Notes: generated from the sequence alone by a model not told the origin. A stretch of 64,000 bases of DNA from G963662675 sp963662675 (GCA_963662675.2 CAXXHP010000002.1:310001-374000); one strand, 5' to 3'. Positions 17,327-26,865 are shown, numbered from the stretch's first letter. Translations and numbers: made by a program.

Positions 17327-17902
17327 TTATTTCTTTTTCTTTTTTTCAACAGACCATCCGAACTTACCTATTGGCTCTCCAATTTTGAAATAGTGACCGT
17401 GTGAATAGCATATAGGATCCGCTTTTTTTAGACTGAAAGCACCTGTTTCTGCATCAATATATTGATCATCTGCAATAACGTTTACGACTTCAGAAATAAA
17501 CATATGATGAGTTCCCAGTTCTACAATTTCCTTGACCCTACATTCAATACTAATAGGTGCTTCTGCCACAATTGGTGCTTTTACAATGCTGGCTGGCTCA
17601 GGGGTGAGCCCCATCTCTTTCCACTTGTTGTATTTCTTTCCCGAGCGTACCCCACACCAGTCGGTTGCTCGTGCAAGTTCTTCTGTGGTGATGTTGATAA
17701 CGTACTCTCCGGTTCGTTTGATGATTTCGTATGAATGCCGCGAAGGCCTTACCGAAATATAACACATGGGTGGGTCGCTGCAAATGGTGCCTGTCCATGC
17801 AATGGTTATCAGATTATATTCTTCGGGTGTTTCGCCACAACTTACCAACACTGCAGGAAGTGGGTAAATCATGGTTCCGGGTTTCCAGTTTATCTTTGCC
17901 AT
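17327..17902 (-). CDS. Flavin reductase-like FMN-binding protein
   Basis: A 191-residue protein with the flavin-reductase split-barrel pattern: PAVLVSCG near the N-terminus, LITIAWTGTICSDPPMCYISVRPSRHSYEII (FMN contact region), GEYVINI, and a C-terminal KADPICYSHGHYFKIGEPIG. It probably binds FMN and reduces it or uses it for an oxidoreductase; the partner is unknown. The lysine-only tail (KKKKK) is unusual but short. Single gene. Confidence 0.85.
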   Translation of the reverse strand: MAKINWKPGTMIYPLPAVLVSCGETPEEYNLITIAWTGTICSDPPMCYISVRPSRHSYEIIKRTGEYVINITTEELARATDWCGVRSGKKYNKWKEMGLTPEPASIVKAPIVAEAPISIECRVKEIVELGTHHMFISEVVNVIADDQYIDAETGAFSLKKADPICYSHGHYFKIGEPIGKFGWSVEKKKKK

Positions 17903-18301
17903 ATTATTCTCTTTTGAATGTTGTCACAGAATTCTATACTTGAGTCATTTTTAATTCATTTCAGGATCTCAATACAGACGGGCAAAGGTAACAAAAGTGA
18001 ACCGGATGTGGAATGTTTCGCTATTTCACGCGCTGGAAATATTGGTTGTTGGGATTTTACATGAGCCATACTAAATGGACAATTGAAATTATTTGATTGT
18101 ATTTGGAAATAGTAGCTTTCATATTTGCGTTCAAACACCACGCTTCAGGTGATAATTATGATCACAAATAATAGCGCAATAAATTCATGACTATATACTT
18201 ATAATATATTTTGATTTTCACGAAGTAAAACATAAATTTGCCAGACAAAAAAAATAGCCTACCTCGCAATAAGTTTTTCACGATTACACACAGATGAAAA
18301 T
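17903..18301. other. Divergent intergenic region upstream of the 7TMR kinase
   Basis: About 400 bases between the flavin reductase (minus) and the sensor kinase (plus). It contains the clear plus-strand promoter at 18210-18240. The remainder is AT-rich with no RNA or gene I can support. Confidence 0.6.
18210..18240 (+). promoter_or_regulatory. Promoter for the 7TMR-DISM histidine kinase
   Basis: TTTG (18210-18213), 19 bases, TAAATTTG (18233-18240) is an exact match to the Bacteroidota housekeeping promoter. Transcription should begin near 18247, giving a leader of about 55 bases. Confidence 0.75.
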
Positions 18302-20371
18302 ATGATAGCTAATAGGATGAAAAATCTCAAATGGCGATTGTTGTTATTGATGTTTCTTGCGGTTAGTTATAGTTGCTTGGGTAATTCAAACCTCCTCCAT
18401 GTTCAGGTTGATGCTGAGTCGTTGGATGATTCAAGGATTAAACTAAATGGTGAATGGCTTTTCTTTTGGAATGAACTTTTAACTTCAAAGGCGATTGATC
18501 ATCCTGATGCATCGTTTAAGTCGGCCATTGTAAGTGTTCCCGATTATTGGCAACACTACCAAATTGATGGAGAGCCTCTGCCCGGTACGGGTTATGGGAC
18601 ATTTGGCAAACAGCTCATTTTTGACAAGTCACTTATTGGGCAATCGATGTCTTTAAAAATTCCGGTTTTCAATTCTTCCTACAACGTATTTATAAATGAT
18701 GAAATGGTATGTTCTTCCGGTGTTGTTGGAACAACAAAAGAGGAAAGCGAACCCGGATCTCAAATAAAAGTTATAGATTTTATTGCGGAGGATACGGTTA
18801 CTTTAGTTATTCAAATTGCCAATTTTCATCAGTCAAGAGGTGGATTTAGTGGAAATATCTTTTTAGGGCACAGCGAGAATATTTCAGATGGACAATTCTA
18901 TTATGATATATTGAGCGCTTCCGCTTCTATACTTATGTTGGCATTCATTCTCATTTTGCTTTATTATTTTTATCTCTTTCCCACACGGCGAGGAGTATTT
19001 TGGTTATCACTAATGATACTGGGAGTTTTAATTGAGGATGTAGGCACGTCTTCTTCAATGTCACATCCTCTGCTCAATTTTTCATGGGATACTTTGTTGC
19101 GTTTGAAATTATCGGGTATTGTATTTCTGCTAGTATCAGCTTCTTTTTGTTTCGATTTTTATTTTCCCTCACAATTGATGAAGCGGATGAACAGATGGCT
19201 TATTCCAATTTCCATCATTTATTGTTGTTTAATTTGGGTATTGGAGCCTTTGCTTTTCGACTTTTCTGTTTATTGGTTGTACCTGCATGCAGTCATTATT
19301 TTCGGGATTATTTTTAAAGCAATTGGATATCAAAAAACCAATTCTACAGTAACGCCATCTCTGTTTGCTATTTCAATGGGTGTCATTTTTTTTGGTGCTG
19401 CGAATGACACTCTTGTGTTTGAAGCACATCCTATTATTTTCAATGAATACATACTTAAATATTGCTTTGTGATTTTTTCGATTACAGTTATTCAGAATGT
19501 TATGGAGATTTCTGCAAGTAACTTCAACTCAAACGTAAGGTTAAAAGAAGAGTTGGCAGGACTGAATGAAGGGCTGGAATTACAGGTGGTTGAACGAACT
19601 CAAGAGTTGTATCAACAGAAGCAAGAGGCCATTTTGCAAAATGAAATTATCTCGGGGATTAATAAAGAACTGGAAGCAAATTTAGCGTTTAAGCACAGGA
19701 TTTTTTCAGTTATTGGGCATGATTTAAGAGGACACTCGGGATCATTGATGCAGATTGTTGAAGTATTAAAGGATACAACAGTTCACGAAGAAGTAAAGAT
19801 AAAACTCAGGAAAAATATGTTTGAATTGCCTCAGCAGATTTTTACGATTGTGGATAATTTATTGTACTGGGGGCGAAGTCAAAACAATGAGTTGACGGTT
19901 ACTTCAGAGTATATTGATATTTCAGAAAGGATGAATGAAACCATCCGATTGTTTTCTATTTTTCTTGAAAATAAAAAAATTAAAGTCTCTTTAAATGTAG
20001 AGGGCAGCCAGTTGGTTTATGTTGATGAATGCCATGTAAATATTATTCTGCGGAATTTATTTTGTAACGCCATCAAGTTTACTAACGAAGGAGGAAGCAT
20101 TGTAATCAATGTATTCAAGAACCACGATGAATATTTACGTATTGAAGTGCAAGACACAGGTGTTGGCATGGATAAAAAACAGGTAGACTCCATTCTCTCT
20201 AACAATAATTCAGTTGAAAGTTGTCGTGGAACAGGACAAGAAAAGGGAACAGGAATTGGCTTGCAGTTATGCCGAGATTTAATTGCCCTAAATAATGGGG
20301 AGTTTGGCATTCGCTCAAAATTAAATGAAGGATCTGTTTTTTGGTTTACCTTGCCTCTTTATTCAAATTAG
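18302..20371 (+). CDS. 7TMR-DISM sensor histidine kinase
   Basis: A 689-residue membrane sensor. Order of parts: signal segment (residues 8-26), an extracellular beta-sandwich of the 7TMR-DISMED2 type (about 30-200; NGEWLFFWNELL, PDYWQHYQIDG), and seven membrane helices (about 210-400). A coiled linker follows (ELAGLNEGLELQVVERTQEL), then a HisKA-like domain with phospho-acceptor H473 (VIGHDLRGH). The HATPase domain has an N box (LRNLFCNAIKF), G1 (VQDTGVGM) and G2 (GTGIGLQL). No receiver or DNA-binding domain is attached and no response regulator is adjacent, so the partner is elsewhere. The ligand is unknown; DISM domains often bind carbohydrates. Confidence 0.92.
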   Translation: MIANRMKNLKWRLLLLMFLAVSYSCLGNSNLLHVQVDAESLDDSRIKLNGEWLFFWNELLTSKAIDHPDASFKSAIVSVPDYWQHYQIDGEPLPGTGYGTFGKQLIFDKSLIGQSMSLKIPVFNSSYNVFINDEMVCSSGVVGTTKEESEPGSQIKVIDFIAEDTVTLVIQIANFHQSRGGFSGNIFLGHSENISDGQFYYDILSASASILMLAFILILLYYFYLFPTRRGVFWLSLMILGVLIEDVGTSSSMSHPLLNFSWDTLLRLKLSGIVFLLVSASFCFDFYFPSQLMKRMNRWLIPISIIYCCLIWVLEPLLFDFSVYWLYLHAVIIFGIIFKAIGYQKTNSTVTPSLFAISMGVIFFGAANDTLVFEAHPIIFNEYILKYCFVIFSITVIQNVMEISASNFNSNVRLKEELAGLNEGLELQVVERTQELYQQKQEAILQNEIISGINKELEANLAFKHRIFSVIGHDLRGHSGSLMQIVEVLKDTTVHEEVKIKLRKNMFELPQQIFTIVDNLLYWGRSQNNELTVTSEYIDISERMNETIRLFSIFLENKKIKVSLNVEGSQLVYVDECHVNIILRNLFCNAIKFTNEGGSIVINVFKNHDEYLRIEVQDTGVGMDKKQVDSILSNNNSVESCRGTGQEKGTGIGLQLCRDLIALNNGEFGIRSKLNEGSVFWFTLPLYSN

Positions 20372-20376
20372 AGAGA

Positions 20377-20404
20377 GAAAGAAGCTTCCTCAGAAGCCTC
20401 TTTC
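20377..20404. terminator. Hairpin between convergent kinase and receptor genes
   Basis: GAAAGAAGCTTC (20377-20388) pairs with GAAGCCTCTTTC (20393-20404), 11 of 12 pairs, loop CTCA. The T-tract is weak. Its position between two convergent gene ends supports a terminator role. Confidence 0.55.
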
Positions 20405-20412
20405 ATCTTGAA

Positions 20413-23400
20413 TTAGAAAATATATCGCAAGGTTATTTGAGCTTGCCAACGAGAACTTTGTAGTCCGGAATCATCAATGCCCCATGTGTCCGTTCCTTCT
20501 TCATTGGAGTACTGATATGTTGGGGTTGTACCATCGGTTTCATATCCGGCGAATTTTAGCAAACGGTATACATTATAGTCTCCCAATGCATAATGCATGC
20601 GTCCCCATTTTTTGTTGAGCATGTTCGTAAAGTTGAAAATATCAAGCGATAATTGGAGCTTATTTTCACGTGTTGGAGAAACTTTAAACTTAAATTCCTG
20701 CATCACTTTTAGGTCGATTATGTGCTCAAAAGGCATACGCTGTGCGTGTCTCTCAGAATATTCGCCTCTGTGTTTTTTTAAGTAATTGTTACCCTCAATG
20801 AATGCATTTAAGTCTTCCCATTGTTGGGCTGCTGTATACGTGTCATCATCTACTAAAACAATATCATTCGCATCAAGCGGAATATAGATTAAGGTTAAGT
20901 CCCTACCATCTATATTGTCTCCGGCAGGTCCGGCATAAGACGAAACGCCATTGTCATAACCATACGAGAACCGTTGACCCGATTGTCCATTATAAAACAA
21001 GGAGAAGGTGGTGTTTGCAAAACTGCTGTATTCCCATTTGTATGAAACATTTCCAACAATTCGGTGCCCGAGGTCGTAGACGGAATATCCAAGATCAAGA
21101 TTATTACGGCCATGTGCATTGGCAACTCTCCACTGCGATGAGTTTTGTGAAGACTCCCCATCGTTGATTGATTTGGCAACTCCATAGTTGTAAGCTAGTG
21201 AGGTGTAAAGCCCGCTTTCCCAGTTTTTTTCTGCTTGTGCCATAAAATTTATGCTATGTCCTTTGCTCGTGTTTGATCCCAGATAGATTCCAGTGTAGTT
21301 GCCAGCAGCATTGGCATTATCATTTATGTCGCTTTGTACATTACTCCATATTGTACGATCATCGCCAGTTCCTGTCATATTTTCTCCCGTATCCTGAATA
21401 AGCAGATTTTGATAGTTGACGTTATTTACATTCTTCGTGTATGTGATATCAACGGTTGTTGTAATGCCATTGTCAAACTTTTTGTCTAAAGCTAGGTTTG
21501 ATCGAAATACCTGAGGCATTTTAAAGTCTTTTACAAAGAGATCAATTTGCCCGGAAGGTGTCCCTGTGATTGAAGGTTGGTTATCCCATTCAGGATTGAA
21601 GTTAAGCTCAGGTGAGCCTGCCTCTGAAACTGTCATTCCTCCAACTGTTATTCCATTATTATTATATGACCCTCCTGTCCATACGTAAGGAATGCGACTG
21701 GTAAATAAGCCTACTCCTCCTCTAAGTTGCAGGGTTTTATCTCCATTAATGTCCCAGTTAAATCCTACCCTTGGCGAAATTAGAGGTGATGCTTCTGGCA
21801 TTTGTCCAGTTTGTGCACCCATGAAATCTATACCATATGTATTTTCAAGGTAAGGGATTACGTTATCGTTGAAATCTGTATTTTCAGTTGGATCGTCAAG
21901 GTACATCGGGATATCGATACGGATACCATATACTAAGTTGAAGTTATCAGTAAGTTGGTAGTCATCCTGAGCATAAAAGCCAAGCTGTAATGCTTTAAAT
22001 GCAGCAGCTGCATCTGTGTTGTCTCCAGTAACATCATCCACGTTGGAAAAACTCCTCTGAAATTGAGTGGCAGGCTCACCGGCCATAAAATCATTCAAGG
22101 TTGAGAATGAATAGTATCCGTAGTTTTGTCTTATAAAGACGTTAAACATGTCGTAATATTCGTGATGCATCCCTAAGGTAATGTTGTGTTTTCCTGCGTA
22201 TATGCTAAAGTCATCCGTAAAACTTAAAATATTTTGTTTTAACCGGTTGGCTGTTGAATATTGCTCGCTGCCCAAATAAATTTTTTCTCCGGAAATATAG
22301 ATGTACGGGAAATTTTCACCCATTGGGTTTCTATTGTCATCTACGGAAGTGTATCCTAGAATTATCTTATTTGCAAATTTATTGCTGAAGGTGCTTTTTA
22401 ACTCGGCCGTGGTGGCATTTGTTGTTGAAATGAAGTTAACTCCAGAATTTGAAAAATAGATGTTGGAATTGCTCGATGTAGAAGGGCTTATGCTTTTTCC
22501 CTTGGAGTATTGATGACGAATGGAAAACTTGTGATTTCTACTAATGTTCCAATCAATCTTTGCAAAGAACTTTTCTGCATCCAGAGTTGCCTTTGTATTT
22601 TCATACGTTCCGGCATTATATCCGTAATCATTTTTCATTTTATCAGAAAGAGCATCTATTCCACTTTTAGAGGCAGTGCCTGAGTAGTCTGCAAAATCAA
22701 AAGGCTTTGGTGTGTCATCTCTCTGGATCTCAAAATTTGTGAAGAAGAAAACTTTATTCTTAATGATAGGGCCACCTAGTGTAAATCCTGTTGTATTGGA
22801 TGAAAAATCATCCAGCCTTACCCGATCAATTTCAGAATTATCTGTCGGTGTTTTTCCTGCCATTTTTTCATTTCTGAAATAATCATAAACAGATCCTTCA
22901 ATCGTGTTTGTACCACTTTTTGTAACGGCATTTATTCCAGCTCCAGCAAATCCACTTTGGGTAACATCATAGGGAGACAGAGAGATTGTAAGCTGGTCAA
23001 TAATGTCCATGCTCATTGGATTAATGCCAATTTGTCCACCATTTGTTCCGTTGCTGGCAAGTCCAAATACATCGTTCTGAACTGCTCCGTCAATTGTAAA
23101 TGAGTTATACTTGCTGTTTTGTCCCGCAATTTCAATACCTCCCGAGCTGTTTATTTTTGCTTGAGGAGTGAGTCTTGCAACGTCGCTAATACCCCGACTT
23201 AGGGTGGGCATGGTTTCTATACGGGCACTGTTTACTGTAGTCTTGGAGCCAGTGGTGTTACCATCGAAAACACCGCTGACAGTTGAGATAACCAATACTT
23301 CGCCTAACTCCGAAGTGCTTTCTGTAAGACTAACATTTAATTGTATTGTTTGTCCTAATGTCAGGTAAATACCACTTTCTTCATAGGTTTTATATCCGAT

Positions 23401-23655
23401 AAAAGAAACAGACAAGGTATAAGGGCCACCTGGGTTTAAGTTTGAAATGTTATAAATACCTGTAGCATTTGAAATAGTACCGTATTGAGAACCTGTAGGC
23501 TTATGAACCATGAGTACCGTTGCACCGGGCAATGTCTCATTCTCAGATTGAACTTGTCCTTTAATTGCAGAAGTTGTGAGCTGTGCAAAACTTTTAGGAG
23601 TGGCTAATGCTAACAATAAAATGGAGCATGCCAGAAATGCAATCATCTTTTTCAT
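20413..23655 (-). CDS. Oar-like TonB-dependent outer-membrane receptor
   Basis: A 1080-residue outer-membrane protein. A signal peptide (MKKMIAFLACSILLLALATPKSFAQ) is followed by a carboxypeptidase-regulatory-like beta domain (TSAIKGQVQSENETLPGATVLM...SVSFIGYKTYEE). A plug domain comes next (SRGISDVARLTPQAKINSSGGIEIAGQNSKYNSFTIDG), then a long barrel with many aromatic strands and a C-terminal F (ITLRYIF). The arrangement and the KSGTNTIEGSVYDYFRNEK segment match Oar-like receptors of Bacteroidota rather than SusC. The transported ligand is not evident and no SusD-like partner is adjacent. I use the ATG at 23655. Confidence 0.9.
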   Translation of the reverse strand: MKKMIAFLACSILLLALATPKSFAQLTTSAIKGQVQSENETLPGATVLMVHKPTGSQYGTISNATGIYNISNLNPGGPYTLSVSFIGYKTYEESGIYLTLGQTIQLNVSLTESTSELGEVLVISTVSGVFDGNTTGSKTTVNSARIETMPTLSRGISDVARLTPQAKINSSGGIEIAGQNSKYNSFTIDGAVQNDVFGLASNGTNGGQIGINPMSMDIIDQLTISLSPYDVTQSGFAGAGINAVTKSGTNTIEGSVYDYFRNEKMAGKTPTDNSEIDRVRLDDFSSNTTGFTLGGPIIKNKVFFFTNFEIQRDDTPKPFDFADYSGTASKSGIDALSDKMKNDYGYNAGTYENTKATLDAEKFFAKIDWNISRNHKFSIRHQYSKGKSISPSTSSNSNIYFSNSGVNFISTTNATTAELKSTFSNKFANKIILGYTSVDDNRNPMGENFPYIYISGEKIYLGSEQYSTANRLKQNILSFTDDFSIYAGKHNITLGMHHEYYDMFNVFIRQNYGYYSFSTLNDFMAGEPATQFQRSFSNVDDVTGDNTDAAAAFKALQLGFYAQDDYQLTDNFNLVYGIRIDIPMYLDDPTENTDFNDNVIPYLENTYGIDFMGAQTGQMPEASPLISPRVGFNWDINGDKTLQLRGGVGLFTSRIPYVWTGGSYNNNGITVGGMTVSEAGSPELNFNPEWDNQPSITGTPSGQIDLFVKDFKMPQVFRSNLALDKKFDNGITTTVDITYTKNVNNVNYQNLLIQDTGENMTGTGDDRTIWSNVQSDINDNANAAGNYTGIYLGSNTSKGHSINFMAQAEKNWESGLYTSLAYNYGVAKSINDGESSQNSSQWRVANAHGRNNLDLGYSVYDLGHRIVGNVSYKWEYSSFANTTFSLFYNGQSGQRFSYGYDNGVSSYAGPAGDNIDGRDLTLIYIPLDANDIVLVDDDTYTAAQQWEDLNAFIEGNNYLKKHRGEYSERHAQRMPFEHIIDLKVMQEFKFKVSPTRENKLQLSLDIFNFTNMLNKKWGRMHYALGDYNVYRLLKFAGYETDGTTPTYQYSNEEGTDTWGIDDSGLQSSRWQAQITLRYIF

Positions 23656-24122
23656 ATTGATACAGTTTTTTGGCAAAATTGAAATTGTTTTTTTAATAAT
23701 TGGGACGATTAATGAATGCAAATGTTTTGAGTCCTCAATTCATCTTTTATATCGAATCAAAAAAACGCAACATTAAGGAAAAAAGGATTAATTCAACATT
23801 AAAGTTACGTAAAGCATCAATTACCTGAGACATTGTTTTAACATGTTTTATTAGTTAAGTCAATATATGGATATGATGCAGATGAAAAGTATAGCAGTTG
23901 TAACACCGAATTTGACTTCAGAGTTTTTCTATTTTGAAGTATTAAGTAATTTCTCTCATCTTTTTTAAGGTTATTTCATAATAAATAATCCTCTAAGTAT
24001 TCATTTTTTTGGTTGAAAATGAGATTTGACCAAAAAAAATGCAAAAATATAAATCAGTCAAGTCGTTGTAGGTCAATTCAAAAGAAATTTTTTTTCAAAA
24101 TAGTTTAAAAAAAATGGAACTA

Positions 24123-24178
24123 TGTATTGCATAGTACAATGTAATAGTTGTATATTTGTATTGCATAAAACAAGGTAA
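24123..24178 (+). repeat. Pair of 22-base direct repeats overlapping a promoter
   Basis: TGTATTGCATAGTACAATG plus TAA (24123-24144) and TGTATTGCATAAAACAAGG plus TAA (24157-24178) match at 19 of 22 bases with a 34-base period. They overlap the -33 and flank the -7 element of the operon promoter. Each contains an ATTG...CAA half-symmetry. The position and the PadR gene in the operon suggest operator sites for PadR; this is inference. Confidence 0.6.
24127..24158 (+). promoter_or_regulatory. Promoter of the WMTDD-PadR-PspC operon
   Basis: TTG at 24127-24129, 21 bases, then TATATTTG at 24151-24158, a full match to TAnnTTTG. Both elements are embedded in or next to the two direct repeats, so a repressor bound there would block polymerase. 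Confidence 0.6.
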
Positions 24179-24335
24179 CGGATAGAAGTAGTCTTAAAAA
24201 AGTTCTATATAACTGTAACGAAATTAAAAGTCAGGCGTCTTAAGAACAGAAACCAGAAAAAAACAGATTCACAGATTAGTAAAGAAGACAATTAATCAAT
24301 GTTCAGAAAACAAAAAACAATTAGGAGGCAAACAC

Positions 24336-24809
24336 ATGAAAACAATCAATTTCAAAACAGGAAGCAGAAGCCATAAAACAGGAAATACGCTGTTAAGAGG
24401 TGCAGCGGTTGTGGCAAGTGTTATTTTACTGAGCTTTACAGTAAGTGCTCAAGGATTATGGAAACAATTTTTGACTTACAATAGCTTTGGAAAGATGGCA
24501 ATTATGATGGTTAACGAAGCTGATCCGGTGGCAAACGGCACAGAATCTGAAGATCCTTCTTTTGTAGATGCTACTGTATTTATTTTTGAGCAGGCGTATG
24601 ATGATGATCTCGAGCTTGAGTCTTGGATGACTGACGATGCTTTTTTTGGAACATACAAAAACCTTTTTCAAACAGAGGTAGATTCTCCTTTAGAATTGGA
24701 ACCCTGGATGACAAATGATGCTTATTTTAGCAATGATTTTGCTGAGGAAGAAGATGGGGAACTCGAAATTGAGGGATGGATGACTAATCTAAGTTATTGG
24801 TCTCTTTAG
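24336..24809 (+). CDS. Secreted acidic protein with three WMTDD-type repeats
   Basis: A 157-residue protein I do not recognise as a named family. A basic N-terminus and hydrophobic segment (residues 20-38, ending SVSAQ-like) form a signal peptide. Three copies of an acidic motif follow: LELESWMTDDAFF (Trp97), LELEPWMTNDAYF (Trp124) and LEIEGWMTNLSYW (Trp148), separated by 27 and 24 residues and ending at the C-terminus. A preceding VFIFEQ resembles the AIFN segment of the second family member at 33271-33756. AGGAGG at 24323-24328, seven bases before the ATG, is a strong ribosome-binding site, unusual in this phylum. It is first gene of an operon with PadR (54-base gap), PspC and DUF4252 genes. 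Role unknown; extracytoplasmic location is inferred. Confidence 0.8.
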   Translation: MKTINFKTGSRSHKTGNTLLRGAAVVASVILLSFTVSAQGLWKQFLTYNSFGKMAIMMVNEADPVANGTESEDPSFVDATVFIFEQAYDDDLELESWMTDDAFFGTYKNLFQTEVDSPLELEPWMTNDAYFSNDFAEEEDGELEIEGWMTNLSYWSL

Positions 24810-24863
24810 ATTACCAAGGCAAAACTTGCTGCTAAAAACTACACAATTCGAAAAGTGAATGCT

Positions 24864-25196
24864 ATGAAAATTGAAAATACAAAAGCGCAAATGCGAAAAG
24901 GGGTTTTGGAGTACTGCATATTGTTGGTACTCGATGGGAAGCCCCTTTATGCAAGTGATATCATCGATGAATTGAAAAACTCAAAAATGATTGTCGTAGA
25001 AGGAACTCTATATCCGTTGTTGACTCGTTTGAAAAACGATGGTCTGCTCGCTTATCGGTGGGAAGAATCAACACAGGGGCCTCCACGTAAATACTATGAA
25101 TTGACAGATGAAGGGAAAGACTTCCTAAAAGAGTTAGGCGAATCATGGAATGCACTGGTGGATGCAGTTGAAACTATTAAGTCCAGAAAATCATAA
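24864..25196 (+). CDS. PadR family transcriptional repressor
   Basis: A 110-residue winged-helix protein of the short PadR type: KAQMRKGVLEYCILLVLDG (helix 1), YASDIIDELK (helix 2), IVVEGTLYPLLTRLKNDGLL (recognition helix), the wing RWEESTQGPPRKYYELTDEGK, and one C-terminal dimer helix. It probably represses its own operon through the repeats at 24123-24178. I choose the ATG at 24864; a GTG at 24855 would add three residues. It lies between the WMTDD gene and the PspC gene, 35 bases before the latter, the usual PadR-PspC order in Bacteroidota. Confidence 0.9.
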   Translation: MKIENTKAQMRKGVLEYCILLVLDGKPLYASDIIDELKNSKMIVVEGTLYPLLTRLKNDGLLAYRWEESTQGPPRKYYELTDEGKDFLKELGESWNALVDAVETIKSRKS

Positions 25197-25231
25197 AATC
25201 AACGGAACAAAAACGTATAAATTTTATAACG

Positions 25232-26815
25232 ATGAAAAAGACATTCACAATAAACATTAGCGGCAGTGTTTTTCATATTGATGAGGATGCATACGAAAAA
25301 CTTCAAGCGTATTTGCAAATGCTATCCAGTCATTTTGGCACTGATGCAGATGGACGGGAGATTCTGCAAGATATTGAATCGCGCATTGCAGAACTGTTCT
25401 CACAACAAATGGAGACTAGTGAGAAAAATGTCATTATTGAACCGTGGGTTGACGAGGTGATGGAAAGGATGGGGAAGCCTGAAGATTTCATGGAAGATGA
25501 AGAGATCTTGGAAGAAGAAAAATCACTTTCTGAAGAACCCAAAATTAGAAGGCGACTATATCGCAATCCGGACAGCCGAGTTTTGGGCGGTGTTTGTGGC
25601 GGAATGGCAGCTTATTTTAATATGGATCCGGTTGTTTTAAGAATCATTTTCTTCCTTTTGTTTTTCGTAATCGGACCATTCAATATACTATTGTATATTA
25701 TTTTGTGGATTGCAGTTCCAAATGCATATACAACTGCTCAACGTCTGGAAATGCGTGGGCGGGAAGCCACTGTATCAAATATCGAAAAGTCAATAAAGGA
25801 AGAGGTTAAAGAGAGTTATACAAGATTCCGTAATTCTGACTCATACAATAAGGGGCGCCAACAGATGTCTCAATTTGGAGAAATGAGCTACAATGTACTT
25901 AAAGTTGTATTGAAAATACTAGTCGTTTTATTTGGGGCATTTCTGATTATATTCGGACTTATTGGATTATTCGGATTTATCCTTTCCATGTTTGTTGGAC
26001 ACTCTATTTTAGGTGTTACTCCATGGGTTGGGCATTGGGGGCCAGAGTTTTACATGCCTGAAGTAGCTACTTTTTTCATCAGTCCTGGCTCCTTAACCAT
26101 ATTGCTTATAGCCATTGCTTTTTTGGTTGGGATACCACTACTTGGGATATTATTTGTCGGTACAAAAATGGTATTCCGATATAAATCAAATAATAGATTG
26201 ATCTTTTTATCTAGCCTTGGAGTTTGGTTGGTTGCCCTTATAACAGTGGTGGTAGTAACTTTTGGGCAAATTGATGATTATAGTAAACGCTCAACAACTA
26301 GTAAAAGTCAGGTGATTAATTGTCAGGGGTGTGAAACCATGTATTTAGAGTTAGGAGAAGATAGTTATGGCAATAATTATAACTCAGAACTTGATTTGGA
26401 GAGAATGAAGGTTATCTCTGAAGATGGAGAGTCAATCTTGCTTGGAAGTCCGAGATTAGACGTGGAAAAAAGTAATACCAATGAGTTTGTTGTTCTTATC
26501 AGGAAAAGATCACGTGGGAGCAGTGAGGAAAATGCAAATGAACATGTAGAGGACATTATTTATAATTTCACACAACAGGATTCTGTGATTTATTTTGATC
26601 CATATTATACGATTGGAAATAGTAAGCGATGGCTTGATCAGGAAGTTGACATTACCGTAAAAGTACCCGAGGGGAAAACAATATTTCTGGGAAACGATAT
26701 GTTCAAAATAATCTATGACATTGAAAATGTCTCAAATACATGGGATGGTGATATGGCCGGGAAATTTTGGGAAATGACAGAGATGGGCTTGGAAGAAAGA
26801 TCTGATTCAAACTAA
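25232..26815 (+). CDS. PspC domain membrane protein
   Basis: A 527-residue membrane protein. Residues 1-100 are a soluble acidic domain (FHIDEDAYEKLQAYLQML...DIESRIAELF). Residues 108-165 are the PspC domain (RNPDSRVLGGVCGGMAAYFNMDP followed by two helices). Four or more further hydrophobic segments occur between about 220 and 350, and the C-terminal 170 residues form a beta-rich extracytoplasmic region of the putative adhesin kind. PspC proteins sense or relay membrane stress. It is encoded directly after PadR, and the pair is a common envelope-stress unit in this phylum; here it is coupled to the WMTDD protein. Confidence 0.9.
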   Translation: MKKTFTINISGSVFHIDEDAYEKLQAYLQMLSSHFGTDADGREILQDIESRIAELFSQQMETSEKNVIIEPWVDEVMERMGKPEDFMEDEEILEEEKSLSEEPKIRRRLYRNPDSRVLGGVCGGMAAYFNMDPVVLRIIFFLLFFVIGPFNILLYIILWIAVPNAYTTAQRLEMRGREATVSNIEKSIKEEVKESYTRFRNSDSYNKGRQQMSQFGEMSYNVLKVVLKILVVLFGAFLIIFGLIGLFGFILSMFVGHSILGVTPWVGHWGPEFYMPEVATFFISPGSLTILLIAIAFLVGIPLLGILFVGTKMVFRYKSNNRLIFLSSLGVWLVALITVVVVTFGQIDDYSKRSTTSKSQVINCQGCETMYLELGEDSYGNNYNSELDLERMKVISEDGESILLGSPRLDVEKSNTNEFVVLIRKRSRGSSEENANEHVEDIIYNFTQQDSVIYFDPYYTIGNSKRWLDQEVDITVKVPEGKTIFLGNDMFKIIYDIENVSNTWDGDMAGKFWEMTEMGLEERSDSN

Positions 26816-26865
26816 AAGATATTGAGTTATACTGTTGAGTAGTGGTAATCAAAAATTGTTTACAG

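Larger units (their letters stand above)
23656..24335. other. Long divergent intergenic region before the WMTDD operon
   Basis: 680 AT-rich bases between the Oar-like gene and the WMTDD operon. It holds the direct repeats and promoter at 24123-24178 and then a leader of about 170 bases that ends in AGGAGG. I see no gene or known structured RNA in the rest. Confidence 0.6.
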
